Source: SIG672 sp045580325
GTDB taxonomy: Bacteria; Bacillota; Clostridia; Oscillospirales; CAG-272
DNA length: 64,000 nt
Reading direction: 5' to 3'
Assembly (NCBI GenBank): GCA_045580325.1
Contig: JAZNNR010000023.1
Span: 8,187 to 72,186, forward strand
The notes under the pieces are model-generated. The model was not told the origin of the DNA. It saw only the letters and a program-made list of their open reading frames with translations, and searched no databases. Below are positions 15,132 through 23,484 of this stretch, piece by piece. The translations under genes were made by a program, and so were the position numbers. Positions within the stretch are counted from its first letter, which is position 1. Every line of letters starts with the position of its first letter.

Positions 15132-17507
15132 TTAGTTTATCTCTGCCACCTTGTCTGTGATACCAAACTCGTCAGCAATTATCTTAACCCAGTTTTTCAT
15201 CACTTCCCAGCTTGCCTTGCCTGTGAAAGCGTGGTTCTTGTATTCGCGCTCGCCGTCGCTCCAGCTTATTATCCAAAGCTCGGACTCTTCGCTGTTGTAT
15301 ATACGCTGAATAAGGGCGGAGGAGTTCTTTTCCTGTGATACTGTTCCTACGGCAAGCGTTTTGCTGTTTCCGCTCTTGTCGTAAGCCTTTACGCTGTAAG
15401 TGATCTTTTTCTCACTGCGCGTATCGTTAAGAGCGTAAAGCGCCATTTTGCCGTCAATTTCCGTGCGGACAGCCGCGAGAAGAAGCTCCTGATGGGATTT
15501 TTCTATCCAGAAGTAAGGAAGCTTCGGACCGAGCTTATAGTCCATAGCCGAATAGTTGAACGCCATGGGCCACATATCGCAAAGCGACCACCAGAGAACG
15601 CCCGTCTTGTTCCATCTTACCGTTCTGGAGTACTCGATAGCGTCCTTGTAGCCTTCTGCGCAGAGAAGGTTTACAGCAAGAGCATATTCTTTCCACTCGT
15701 CAAGTGTGAAATCACGTCCGAAGAAGTGCTCGCATTCAAACTTTCCTGCGTTTCTCCAAACTGTGAAATATCCATCATTCTGATGTGTTCCGTTACTGTC
15801 AAGTCTTGGCGAGTCCCAAAGACGCTCCATTCTTGATTTTTCTCTCTCAAACGTAGCTTTGTCATTAGATATAGCGCAAAGCGGTCCGGGAGCGATCTCG
15901 CTGAATATCTTGTTTTTTGACTCTCGAAGTGCCTTGCCGAACATATGCGGAGCAACGTAGAAGTGAAGCTCTGTCGGAGAGAAAACACCCTTGTCGGTGT
16001 GAACGAGGAAGGTCGATTCATCTCTCCACGTCCATCTTGTATGACGGCTGCCGTGGAAACGGTCGGAGGACACGGGAGAGCTGTGTATGTAAGGGCGGTA
16101 AGGGTCGAATCTTACCACGATGTCGGGAATTATCTTGCGTGTGATCGCTACCTGCGAGGGAAGTATCTGCGAGGTGGGCTGTACCCATTCCACACACTTG
16201 TCGCATTCATTATCTCCGCACCAGAGCGCAAGACAGGTGTGATTACGGTATTTTTTAACCACCTGCTCGGCTTCCTTTGCAACGAGCTTTCCGTATTCCT
16301 CGTTCATTGAGGGAATTTCACAAGCGAACATAAAGTCCTGCCATACCATAATTCCGTGTGCGTCGCAGTAGTCGAAGAAGGATTTGTCCTCGTATATGCC
16401 GACACCCAAAACTCTTACAAAGTTACAGTGGAGGTTTGACATTTCTTTAAGCGCATCGAGTGTTTTTGTCTTTTTGTCTGCTTCGCTTGCAAACGGATCG
16501 CGGGGCTTCCAGCCCGTACCGCGTAAAAATACGTTTTCGCCGTTGACTCTGAAGAGAAACTCACCTGTTCCGTCCTCGTTTATATCGTCGGTGTGTATTA
16601 CGTCAATCGTGCGGATACCGTATTTCTGGGTGTAAAGAGCAACGCACTCTTCGCCCTCAAGCATTTCGATTTTCAGATCGTAAAGCTTCGGATTACCGAA
16701 GCCGCTCGGCCACCAAAGCTCTATTTTACTGCGCTCTACGCCGAATTTTACAAGTCCCTGGACGAATCTTGCAGGGAATATCGTGCTGTTTATAACCTCA
16801 TCGCCATCGAGAAGAGATACGCGCAGACGGTGATCTGTGAGGACCTTTACGGGTGTTTTGTAAATATAAGAGATACCGAGTATTGCGTAATCGTCGTATA
16901 GCTCGTTTGTATAAACGTACATTTCCTCAAAACGCTTCGGAGGGAGATCTTCGATATATACGTCGCGGATTATTCCCGACGTAATGATACGAGGAGCGTT
17001 ATCCCAACCCCACTGAAGACGGTTTTTTCTGACGTTTATAAATCCGTCGTAATGACCTTGGAAAAAGAGCGGTCTGCTGAACTCGTCGTGAGGATTTTCG
17101 CGCGCCCAAAGGTCAACGCTTCTGATAATAACCTTAAGCTCGTTTCCTGTGGGCTTAAGATCGACCGCAAAGCGGTATGACATATGCATATTTTCGGTAT
17201 TTCCGAGCTTTTCACCGTTAAGATAGACCTCTGCAAGAGTGTCTATGCCTTCAAACACGAGATTTCTCGTATATCCCTTGGGAAGCTCGGGCGCATCGAA
17301 TACTGTCGTATACGTCCAGTCGTCAACGGTTTCGAATTTTGCGGTTGCAAATTCATAATCTGCGGGCATGTAGTCGTCGCAGAGCCCCATCTGCTGAAGG
17401 GTAGGTTCAACGTTGCTCGGAACGGGAATTTCGGTATTATAGGATTTCTCGTCAAGTGTAAAGTCAAGATTCCAAACGCCGTTTAAAGAGAAAATTTTCT
17501 TATCCAT
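15132..17507 (-). CDS. Glycoside hydrolase family 2, beta-mannosidase-like (copy A)
   Basis: A 791-residue intracellular GH2 enzyme with no signal peptide. N-terminal sugar-binding domain: LNGVWNLDFTLD and NLVFEGIDTLAEVYLNGEKLG; jelly-roll to about 190; catalytic TIM barrel from about 330. The acid/base glutamate lies in LWCGDNECD (about residue 432), matching WxGNNE of beta-mannosidases; the nucleophile is probably the glutamate of PTELHFY (about 513), an unusual form of the SEFG(F/M) motif. The mannosidase-type WWSLCDMWPMAFNYSAMDY lies near 645. Last gene of the operon, 104 bases after its paralogue, with its own promoter and an inverted repeat over its ribosome site (AGGAGAT). Confidence 0.9.
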   Translation of the reverse strand: MDKKIFSLNGVWNLDFTLDEKSYNTEIPVPSNVEPTLQQMGLCDDYMPADYEFATAKFETVDDWTYTTVFDAPELPKGYTRNLVFEGIDTLAEVYLNGEKLGNTENMHMSYRFAVDLKPTGNELKVIIRSVDLWARENPHDEFSRPLFFQGHYDGFINVRKNRLQWGWDNAPRIITSGIIRDVYIEDLPPKRFEEMYVYTNELYDDYAILGISYIYKTPVKVLTDHRLRVSLLDGDEVINSTIFPARFVQGLVKFGVERSKIELWWPSGFGNPKLYDLKIEMLEGEECVALYTQKYGIRTIDVIHTDDINEDGTGEFLFRVNGENVFLRGTGWKPRDPFASEADKKTKTLDALKEMSNLHCNFVRVLGVGIYEDKSFFDYCDAHGIMVWQDFMFACEIPSMNEEYGKLVAKEAEQVVKKYRNHTCLALWCGDNECDKCVEWVQPTSQILPSQVAITRKIIPDIVVRFDPYRPYIHSSPVSSDRFHGSRHTRWTWRDESTFLVHTDKGVFSPTELHFYVAPHMFGKALRESKNKIFSEIAPGPLCAISNDKATFEREKSRMERLWDSPRLDSNGTHQNDGYFTVWRNAGKFECEHFFGRDFTLDEWKEYALAVNLLCAEGYKDAIEYSRTVRWNKTGVLWWSLCDMWPMAFNYSAMDYKLGPKLPYFWIEKSHQELLLAAVRTEIDGKMALYALNDTRSEKKITYSVKAYDKSGNSKTLAVGTVSQEKNSSALIQRIYNSEESELWIISWSDGEREYKNHAFTGKASWEVMKNWVKIIADEFGITDKVAEIN

Positions 17508-17611
17508 AATAAAATCTCCTATTTGATTTTATTTTAGTTTGCAAACAGTTTAACACATGTTTGCACGTTTGTCAATAGAAATCAAATAGGAGATATATTA
17601 TTTAATTATAT
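17508..17611 (-). promoter_or_regulatory. Internal promoter, operator and SD-pairing inverted repeat ahead of GH2 copy A
   Basis: Minus strand promoter: TTGACA (17570-17575), 17-bp spacer, TAAACT (17547-17552). A dyad TGCAAACA/TGTTTGCA (17540-17547 and 17558-17565) overlaps the -10, and a perfect palindrome GTTTGCAAAC (17537-17546) covers the start point. A 16-bp perfect inverted repeat (17514-17529 and 17579-17594) pairs the ribosome site AGGAGAT with sequence upstream of the promoter, so only read-through mRNA from copy B can form the stem. Confidence 0.75.
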
Positions 17612-19987
17612 TTATTTCAGCTCAAGAACCTTATCCGTAATACCAAACTCGTCAGCAATGATCTTAACCCAGTTTTTCATCACTTCCCAGCTTGCCTTGC
17701 CTGTGAAAGCGTGGTTTTTGTACTCGCGCTCGCCGTCGCTCCAGCTTATTATCCAAAGCTCAGACTCCTCGCAGTTGTATATGCGCTGTACGAGAGAAGA
17801 AGAGTTCTTTTCCTGCGATACAGTTCCCGTAGCAAGCGTTCTGCTCTTGCCGCTCTGATCGTAAGCCTTTACGCTGTACGTGATCTTCTTATCACAAAGC
17901 GTATCGTTAAGAGCATATACAGACATTTCGCCGCCTGCCGTTGTTCTTACGGCAGCAAGGGCAAATTCCTGCTGTGATTTTTCTATCCAGAAGTAGGGAA
18001 GCTTGGGATCGAGCTTATAGTCCATAACCGAATAGTTGAACGCCATGGGCCACATATCGCAGAGCGACCACCAGATAACGCCCGTCTTGTCCCATCTTAC
18101 CGTTCTGCAGTATTCGATAGCGTCCTTGTAGCTTTCTGCGCAGATAAGGTTTATTGCAAGCGTGTAGTCCTTCCACTCGTCAAAGGAAAAATCGCGTCCG
18201 AAGAAGTGCATACACTGATTTTTGCCCGTGTTTCTCCAAGCGGTGAAATATCCGTCGTTCTGATGTGTGAAGTTGCTGTCGAGCCAAGGGCTGTCCCAAA
18301 GACGCTCCATTCTTGACTTTTCTTTGTCATAAGCGTACTCGCTGTTTGAGATCGAGCAGATCGGACCGGGCGCGATCTCGCCGAACATTCTGTTTTTTGC
18401 TCCGCGAAGCGCCCACTCAAACGCGTCGGGAGTAACGTAGAAGTGAAGCTCTGACGGGGAAATTATACCCTTGTCTGTCTTTACCGTAAAGGTGCGCTCG
18501 TCCTTTTCCTTGCCGCTTACCTGACGGTCTATGTGGATTATATCGGGTGTTATGGGCGAGCTGTCAAGATAGAAGCGGTAGGGGTCAAATCTTACTACGA
18601 TATTAGGAAGGATCTTACGTGTGATAGCTACCTGAGAGGGAAGTATCTTAGAGAGGGGCTGTACCCACTCAATACATCTGTCAGCCTCGTTGTCGCCGCA
18701 CCAAAGTGCAAGACAGGTGTAGTTGCGGTATTTTTTGATTATCTGCTCGGCTTCTTTTGCAACGAGTCTGCCGTACTCTTCGTCCATTGAAGGAATTTCA
18801 CAAGCGAACATAAAGTCCTGCCATACCATAATTCCGTGAGCGTCGCAGTAGTCGAAGAACGCCTTGTCCTCGTACATACCGCCGCCCCAGATCCTTACCA
18901 TATTGCAATTGAGCTTTGTAATCTCACTCAGCGCGGCAAGAGATCTCGTTTTCTTGTCTGCCTCGCTTGTAAAGGGATCAAGCGGCTTCCAGCTTGTACC
19001 GCGCAAAAATACCTTTTCGCCGTTTACCTTGAATATAAATTCGCCTTTTCCGTCCTCGTCTATCATCGCGGTATGCTCTATGTTTATCACACGAAGACCG
19101 ATCTTCTGCGTGTAAAGTGCAACGCTTTCGCCGTCCTCGAGCATTTCGATTTTGAGATCGTAAAGCCTCGGATCACCAAATCCGCTCGGCCACCAAAGCT
19201 CTACCTTGTGGCGCGGGATTCCGAACATTACAAAGCCCTGAACGAAAACGGCATTGTAGTCGGTACGCTCAACGAGTCTGTCGCCGTCGAAAAGGGATAC
19301 GCGCAGAGTGTGGTTTGTGAGGAGCTTTGTAGGTGTCTGATACTGATAGCCAACGCTAACAACTACGTAGTCGTCGCGCACGTCGTTTGTATAAACGTAC
19401 ATATCCTCAAAGCGCTTCGGGGGAAGGTCCTCAATATATACGTCGCGGATTATACCCGTGGTAATGATACGCGGAGCGTTGTCCCAGCCCCAGTGATGAC
19501 GTGTCTTTCTTATGTTTACCTGTGAATCGAAATGACCCTTAAGGCTCTGCGGTCTGCTGAACTGATCGTGAGGGTGCTTGCGCGCCCAAAGATCAATACT
19601 GCGGATAACGACCTTGAGCTCGTTCCCTACGGGTCTGAGATCTACCTCGTAGCGATAGGTCATATGCATATCCTCGGTATTTCCGAGCTTTTCGCCGTTG
19701 AGATATATCTCGGCAAGAGTGTCTATACCTTCAAATACGAGATTTCTCGTATAACCCGCAGGAAGCTCGGGTGCGTCGAATACAGTTGTGTACGTCCAGT
19801 CGTCAACAGTTTCGAATTTTGCTGTTACAAAGTTGTGCTCGGCGGGCATATAGTCGTCGCAAAGTCCCATTTCCTTGAGAGTGGGCTCGACGTTGCTCGG
19901 CACGTGGACTGTTGTGTTGTACGCTTTGTCATCGAGTGTGAAATCGAGATTCCAGGTGCCGTTTAATGAGTGAATCCTTTTATCCAT
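17612..19987 (-). CDS. Glycoside hydrolase family 2, beta-mannosidase-like (copy B)
   Basis: A 791-residue paralogue of the next gene with the same length and domain order and no signal peptide. Catalytic-site motifs: LWCGDNEADR (acid/base glutamate, about residue 432) and PSELHFYV (probable nucleophile, about 513); the conserved barrel segment MVRIWGGGMYEDKAFFDYCDAHG is more family-typical here (WGGG) than in copy A (LGVG). Both copies keep DPYR(P/F)Y and WWSLCDMWPMAFNYS. It follows the aldolase gene by 26 bases and so belongs to the operon. It should release mannose from beta-mannosides imported as oligosaccharides; no transporter is encoded nearby. Fine specificity is unknown. Confidence 0.9.
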   Translation of the reverse strand: MDKRIHSLNGTWNLDFTLDDKAYNTTVHVPSNVEPTLKEMGLCDDYMPAEHNFVTAKFETVDDWTYTTVFDAPELPAGYTRNLVFEGIDTLAEIYLNGEKLGNTEDMHMTYRYEVDLRPVGNELKVVIRSIDLWARKHPHDQFSRPQSLKGHFDSQVNIRKTRHHWGWDNAPRIITTGIIRDVYIEDLPPKRFEDMYVYTNDVRDDYVVVSVGYQYQTPTKLLTNHTLRVSLFDGDRLVERTDYNAVFVQGFVMFGIPRHKVELWWPSGFGDPRLYDLKIEMLEDGESVALYTQKIGLRVINIEHTAMIDEDGKGEFIFKVNGEKVFLRGTSWKPLDPFTSEADKKTRSLAALSEITKLNCNMVRIWGGGMYEDKAFFDYCDAHGIMVWQDFMFACEIPSMDEEYGRLVAKEAEQIIKKYRNYTCLALWCGDNEADRCIEWVQPLSKILPSQVAITRKILPNIVVRFDPYRFYLDSSPITPDIIHIDRQVSGKEKDERTFTVKTDKGIISPSELHFYVTPDAFEWALRGAKNRMFGEIAPGPICSISNSEYAYDKEKSRMERLWDSPWLDSNFTHQNDGYFTAWRNTGKNQCMHFFGRDFSFDEWKDYTLAINLICAESYKDAIEYCRTVRWDKTGVIWWSLCDMWPMAFNYSVMDYKLDPKLPYFWIEKSQQEFALAAVRTTAGGEMSVYALNDTLCDKKITYSVKAYDQSGKSRTLATGTVSQEKNSSSLVQRIYNCEESELWIISWSDGEREYKNHAFTGKASWEVMKNWVKIIADEFGITDKVLELK

Positions 19988-20013
19988 AATTAAACCTCCG
20001 AAAATATGATAGC

Positions 20014-20841
20014 TTATGCTTTTCCTGCACAGCCGAAGAGTATCATTTTGTTGATAACTGCTTCCTTCATAGCCTTTACCTTTGCGTTTCTCATTTCGAG
20101 ATAGCTGCCCTCAAAGCTCTTTACGCTGTTGTATCCCGCTACGCAAAGATCGGTGAAGATGTTTACCTTTGCGATTCCGTTTGCGATAGTGTTTCTGAAA
20201 TCGTCGTCAGAAAGTCCCGAGCCGCCGTGAAGAACGAGGGGCGTGTCGATAGCTGCGTGAATATCGGCAAGACGCTTGATATCGAGCTTCGGTTTTGTTT
20301 TGTATGCTCCGTGAGCTGTGCCGATAGCGACTGCAAGAGCGTCAACTCCTGTCGCCTTAACGAAGCTCATAGCCTCTTCGGGAGAGGTGTACATATCGTC
20401 GGTTTCTCCGTCGCCTGCGTCAGCATTGCCAACGTGGCCGATCTCGCCCTCGACAGATGCACCGAAGCTGTGAGCGATCTTTACTATCTCGCGTGTTGCG
20501 GCAAGATTTTCCTTTTCATCGCCTGCCGAGCCGTCGAACATTATGCTCGAAAACCCAAGCTTTAAAGCCTCCATACAGCGATCAAAGGTCAGGCCGTGAT
20601 CGTAGTGAACGACAACGGGAACAGACGCGCGCTTTGCGGCGGCGATAACCGAGGGAGCGATAAGAGAAAGCTCACCGTAGGGAAGAAGGATCTCCGCTGT
20701 ACCTATAACGATAGGAGAGCGTGTTTCCTCTGCTGCCGAAATAGCCGCCTCGAGCATATCAGAGTCGGTCGTGTTGAAAAGTCCTACTGCGTAGTGTCCA
20801 GCCTGCGCTGCGGGTAAAATATCATTAAGAGTTACTAACAT
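20014..20841 (-). CDS. Class II ketose/fructose-bisphosphate aldolase
   Basis: A 275-residue zinc-dependent aldolase cleaving a ketose (bis)phosphate to DHAP and an aldehyde. Family landmarks in order: VVVHYDHGLTFDRCMEAL (zinc histidine and catalytic aspartate), FSSIMFDGS, VEGEIGHVG, AVAIGTAHGAYK (zinc histidine), LVLHGGSGLSDDDF (zinc histidine) and KVNIFTDLC (phosphate site). The N-terminus ILPAAQAGHYAVGLFNTTD is slightly unlike the usual AFNVNN. AAAGGAA precedes the ATG. Given its operon, with a PfkB kinase and a lyxose/mannose isomerase, fructose-1-phosphate or fructose-1,6-bisphosphate is the likely substrate (inference); tagatose or other ketoses cannot be excluded. Confidence 0.92.
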   Translation of the reverse strand: MLVTLNDILPAAQAGHYAVGLFNTTDSDMLEAAISAAEETRSPIVIGTAEILLPYGELSLIAPSVIAAAKRASVPVVVHYDHGLTFDRCMEALKLGFSSIMFDGSAGDEKENLAATREIVKIAHSFGASVEGEIGHVGNADAGDGETDDMYTSPEEAMSFVKATGVDALAVAIGTAHGAYKTKPKLDIKRLADIHAAIDTPLVLHGGSGLSDDDFRNTIANGIAKVNIFTDLCVAGYNSVKSFEGSYLEMRNAKVKAMKEAVINKMILFGCAGKA

Positions 20842-20879
20842 TTTATATTATTCCTTTCGTAAAAAACGTTATTTACGGC

Positions 20880-21416
20880 TTAGTCTTCTATCTTCGTTTC
20901 GCGTGCGATACGAGGGTCTGTGAACTTGTCGGTTTCGTCCGTACTGCGTGTTGAAAATTCGGAAATTACAGCGCCGTTTTCGCCTGCCTGAAACCAGTGG
21001 AGCGTTTCGGGATAGATGGTGTACTGCTCGCCGGGGTTCAGTATGACCTCGTGGAAAACACTTACGTCAGTGCTCGGGATCTTTCCTTCGATCTTGTCCT
21101 TGGCACCCTCGCCCTCAACGTAGAGATATACCTTTCCGTAACGGCAGCGGAATGTTTCTTCCTTGCCGAGCATACCGCTTGTCGGTACGTGCTTGTGCTC
21201 GGGGCAGGTCTGATAAGGGAAAAGGACCATTTCCTTCGCGCATACTCTATCGGTGTTTATGTAGGTAAGTATCTGAAGTCCGATTTCTTCGACCCTGTCA
21301 AGTCCGAAATCGGCAACCTCAATGCGCCCTTTTTCACCGTCGTTTAATATAATTCCTGCTTTTTCATACATTTCAAGAGCGGATTTTACCATAATATTGT
21401 AAGTTTCGCGTTTCAT
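20880..21416 (-). CDS. D-lyxose ketol-isomerase (cupin, mannose/lyxose isomerase)
   Basis: A 178-residue cupin sugar isomerase. The metal-binding motif EHKH is in LFPYQTCPEHKHVP near residue 72; further family signatures are KEETFRCRYGKVYLYVEG, INPGEQYTIYPETLHWFQ-like YTIYPETLHWFQAG (second metal histidine) and FSTRSTDETDKFTDP. D-lyxose isomerases of this family (EC 5.3.1.15) also interconvert D-mannose and D-fructose, which fits the two mannosidase-like genes downstream. The gene lies between the kinase and aldolase genes, 31 and 38 bases from them. AAAGGAG precedes the ATG. Confidence 0.9.
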   Translation of the reverse strand: MKRETYNIMVKSALEMYEKAGIILNDGEKGRIEVADFGLDRVEEIGLQILTYINTDRVCAKEMVLFPYQTCPEHKHVPTSGMLGKEETFRCRYGKVYLYVEGEGAKDKIEGKIPSTDVSVFHEVILNPGEQYTIYPETLHWFQAGENGAVISEFSTRSTDETDKFTDPRIARETKIED

Positions 21417-21447
21417 TTAAAAATCTCCTTTCAAATGGTTGATATAC

Positions 21448-22656
21448 TTAGATTCTTCCGTATTTCGCCGGAAGCTGCATTATTTCGTTGCGTGTGAGCA
21501 TTCCGTCAACCGAGTTGTCGGCAAAAAGATTGCACGCCGCGGCGGCAGAAGCAAATTCAAGTATCTGTCTGTTAGTATATCCTTGGTAAATTCCGTACAG
21601 AGCACCCGCGCAGAATGCATCGCCCGCGCCTACGCTGCCGAGGATCTTTTCCTTGGGGATCTTAAGAGAGGGAATTTCGCAGAATTCAGAATTTACGCAG
21701 TCGAGAATGAAGCACATTTCCTTTGCGTGAACGATAACCTTGTCGCGCACACCCGCCTTTGCCATCTTTTCCATAGCAAGACGGACGTTTTTGCGGTTTA
21801 TGCTTCCGTCTGTATTTCGGGGACTCAGATTCCAGGTAGCAGTTGACTCTATTTCGTTCATTATCGCATAGTTTGAATATTTCAGCGAGGGAATTATTTT
21901 CTCGCCGTAATTGTCAATATTTGCGCTGACCGCGTCAATAGAGGTCTTTATGCCCTTTGCCTGAACGTCGTGCAGAAAACGCGCCATTACCGTGCCGTAT
22001 TTTTCGTCGGGAGCGTCAAATTTGTCGAGAAGCATTATGTAGCCGATGTGGAATATCGCGTAGTTGTTAGAGGTAAGTTCAATATCCTTAGGTTCAAACT
22101 CGGTGTTTGCACCGCTCTGATGGAAAAAGGTACGCTCACCCGAAGGCATACTCATAACGTCCGAAAAGCTTGTTTCTATCGAGGACGAGTAGCTTATACC
22201 CTCTGTGTTTATGCCGTATTTCTGGAGCTGTGCGATCACGTAACGTCCGTTGTCGTCCATACCGAGCTTGCCGAAGACCGAAATAGGAACGCTCTGGTCG
22301 ATCTTAGCAAGGTCGATAGAGGTGTTTGGCGCACAGCCGCCGACCGCCTTTGATATGTGAGAAATATTTGAAAGAGTGCCGATAGCAGGGTAGCAGTCGA
22401 TAGTTTTAACGATATCAACGAGCATATTTCCTGCGATGGCGATACCCTTCTTCTCGCCGTTCATAAGATAGTCGATAGTTACACCGAAAATTTCTGCAAG
22501 CACGGGAAACAGAACGATGTCGGGGTATCCCTGTCCGTTTTCCCACTTGCTTACTGCCTTGTCGCTTACGCCGAGCTGCTCGGCAAGAGCGGACTGTGTC
22601 ATTTTGTTCTTTTTTCGTAGAGCGGCAATAGTTTTGCCTATACTGTAAGTATCCAT
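21448..22656 (-). CDS. HTH (XRE)-PfkB sugar kinase fusion
   Basis: A 402-residue fusion. Residues 1-75 are an XRE helix-turn-helix: IGKTIAALRKKNKMTQSA, LGVSDKAVSKWENGQGYPD and VTIDYLMNGE. From about residue 78 a complete PfkB/ribokinase domain follows: VDIVKTID, the glycine pair in AVGGCAPNTSIDLAKI, FGKLGMDDNGRYV, and the C-terminal signature GSVGAGDAFCAGALYG with the catalytic aspartate. The start is ATG 22656 (MDTYSIGK), preceded by GGAGAGAG; the upstream open frame overlaps the promoter. It heads the sugar operon. The fusion suggests a kinase that senses its sugar and controls its own operon (inference). Likely substrate is fructose or a related hexose. Confidence 0.9.
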   Translation of the reverse strand: MDTYSIGKTIAALRKKNKMTQSALAEQLGVSDKAVSKWENGQGYPDIVLFPVLAEIFGVTIDYLMNGEKKGIAIAGNMLVDIVKTIDCYPAIGTLSNISHISKAVGGCAPNTSIDLAKIDQSVPISVFGKLGMDDNGRYVIAQLQKYGINTEGISYSSSIETSFSDVMSMPSGERTFFHQSGANTEFEPKDIELTSNNYAIFHIGYIMLLDKFDAPDEKYGTVMARFLHDVQAKGIKTSIDAVSANIDNYGEKIIPSLKYSNYAIMNEIESTATWNLSPRNTDGSINRKNVRLAMEKMAKAGVRDKVIVHAKEMCFILDCVNSEFCEIPSLKIPKEKILGSVGAGDAFCAGALYGIYQGYTNRQILEFASAAAACNLFADNSVDGMLTRNEIMQLPAKYGRI

Positions 22657-22682
22657 TGAATCTCTCTCCACAGTGTTTATTT

Positions 22683-22727
22683 GGTTTACTGTATATATTT
22701 TATCATAAATTTTCACAAAAGTAAACC
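22683..22727 (-). promoter_or_regulatory. Sugar-operon promoter flanked by an 8-bp inverted repeat
   Basis: Minus strand: TTTACT (22720-22725), 17-bp spacer ending TTATGA, TAAAAT (22697-22702). GGTTTACT (22683-22690) and AGTAAACC (22720-22727) form a perfect inverted repeat; one arm covers the -35, the other the start region. A candidate operator for the HTH-kinase. Confidence 0.7.
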
Positions 22728-22770
22728 TACTTGATGAAGAGAAAATATCAAAAATGCCGATATAAAAAGA

Positions 22771-22797
22771 GTCCACTCTACTGTTAGTAGAGTGGAC
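22771..22797 (-). terminator. Terminator of the small orphan gene upstream of the sugar operon
   Basis: Perfect 12-bp stem GTCCACTCTACT/AGTAGAGTGGAC with a three-base loop; on the minus strand followed by TCTTTTTAT. Confidence 0.9.
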
Positions 22798-22834
22798 GTG
22801 GGTGTGATGGGAAAGATTTAAAGACTAACTATGT

Positions 22835-23269
22835 TTAATTTTCTTTGTCGTTAATGACTTTTTTGGTTTCCGCGCTTTGAATATCGTCGTACATCTTTTC
22901 ATACATTTTAAGCATTTTGAGAAGTGTCAGTTCTCTTGTGTTAAAAACATCGCAAATTTCGGAAATTTGCTCAAAGCGAGCCTCGCAATCTTCGCCCTCG
23001 AGTGATGAAAGCGCATCTCCAAGATGATGCAAGGATGTCTGGCTGTTTTCTGTAAGCTGCTTTTGTAATATGGTAAGCTGTACGAATATTTCTTTTGCGG
23101 TTAATTTATTTTCTTCCATTTTTTCTTCCTCCAAAATTTTATCAGGAGGACACGCAAGGCATATTTTATTTTCACCTACGAAGCGCGCCCTTCCGTTTTT
23201 TACAAGACCTTTTGCCCGTTTCGGGTAGGTCGCTTCATATTCATTTCCTTGCTCATCAATAACAATCAC
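22835..23269 (-). CDS. Hypothetical small protein with YPKRAKGLVKNGRARF motif
   Basis: A 144-residue protein of unknown function. The N-terminus has a short conserved module, VIDEQGNEYEATYPKRAKGL followed by VKNGRARFVGENKICLACPP, that recurs in many Bacillota proteins in front of different C-terminal parts. Residues 50-144 are charged and mostly helical, possibly coiled-coil. It starts at GTG 23269; an in-frame stop lies 15 bases upstream, so the start is well limited although the ribosome site is poor. Ends at a strong terminator. The leader contains two similar 26-bp units. Confidence 0.7.
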   Translation of the reverse strand: MIVIDEQGNEYEATYPKRAKGLVKNGRARFVGENKICLACPPDKILEEEKMEENKLTAKEIFVQLTILQKQLTENSQTSLHHLGDALSSLEGEDCEARFEQISEICDVFNTRELTLLKMLKMYEKMYDDIQSAETKKVINDKEN

Positions 23270-23350
23270 GTTTTTTTCTATGGGTGTCGCCCCCTTTTGT
23301 TTTGATTTGCATTTTAGCTAATGTCGTTTTTTGTTATGGGTACCGTCCCC
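23269..23350 (-). repeat. Two similar 26-bp units in the leader of the small orphan gene
   Basis: Units at 23269-23294 and 23325-23350 share CGTTTTTT, TATGGGT and the CCCC end (21 of 26 identical by eye), 56 bases apart. On the minus strand each reads GGGG...ACCCATA...AAAAAACG, and each can form a short GGG/CCC hairpin. Confidence 0.5.
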
Positions 23351-23452
23351 GATTAGCAATTATATTATAACATAAACACAGCGGTTTGTCAATACAAAAT
23401 AAGAATTTACGAAACAAGCATTTCACAAATTCCGTAAGGGATTTATTTCGTT

Positions 23453-23482
23453 AAAAAAGCCTTGCAATCGCAAGGCTTTTTT
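23453..23482 (-). terminator. Terminator of tRNA-Arg
   Basis: A-rich stem with GCCTTGC/GCAAGGC core and flanking A6/T6, directly 3' of the tRNA on the minus strand. Confidence 0.9.
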
Positions 23483-23484
23483 TA

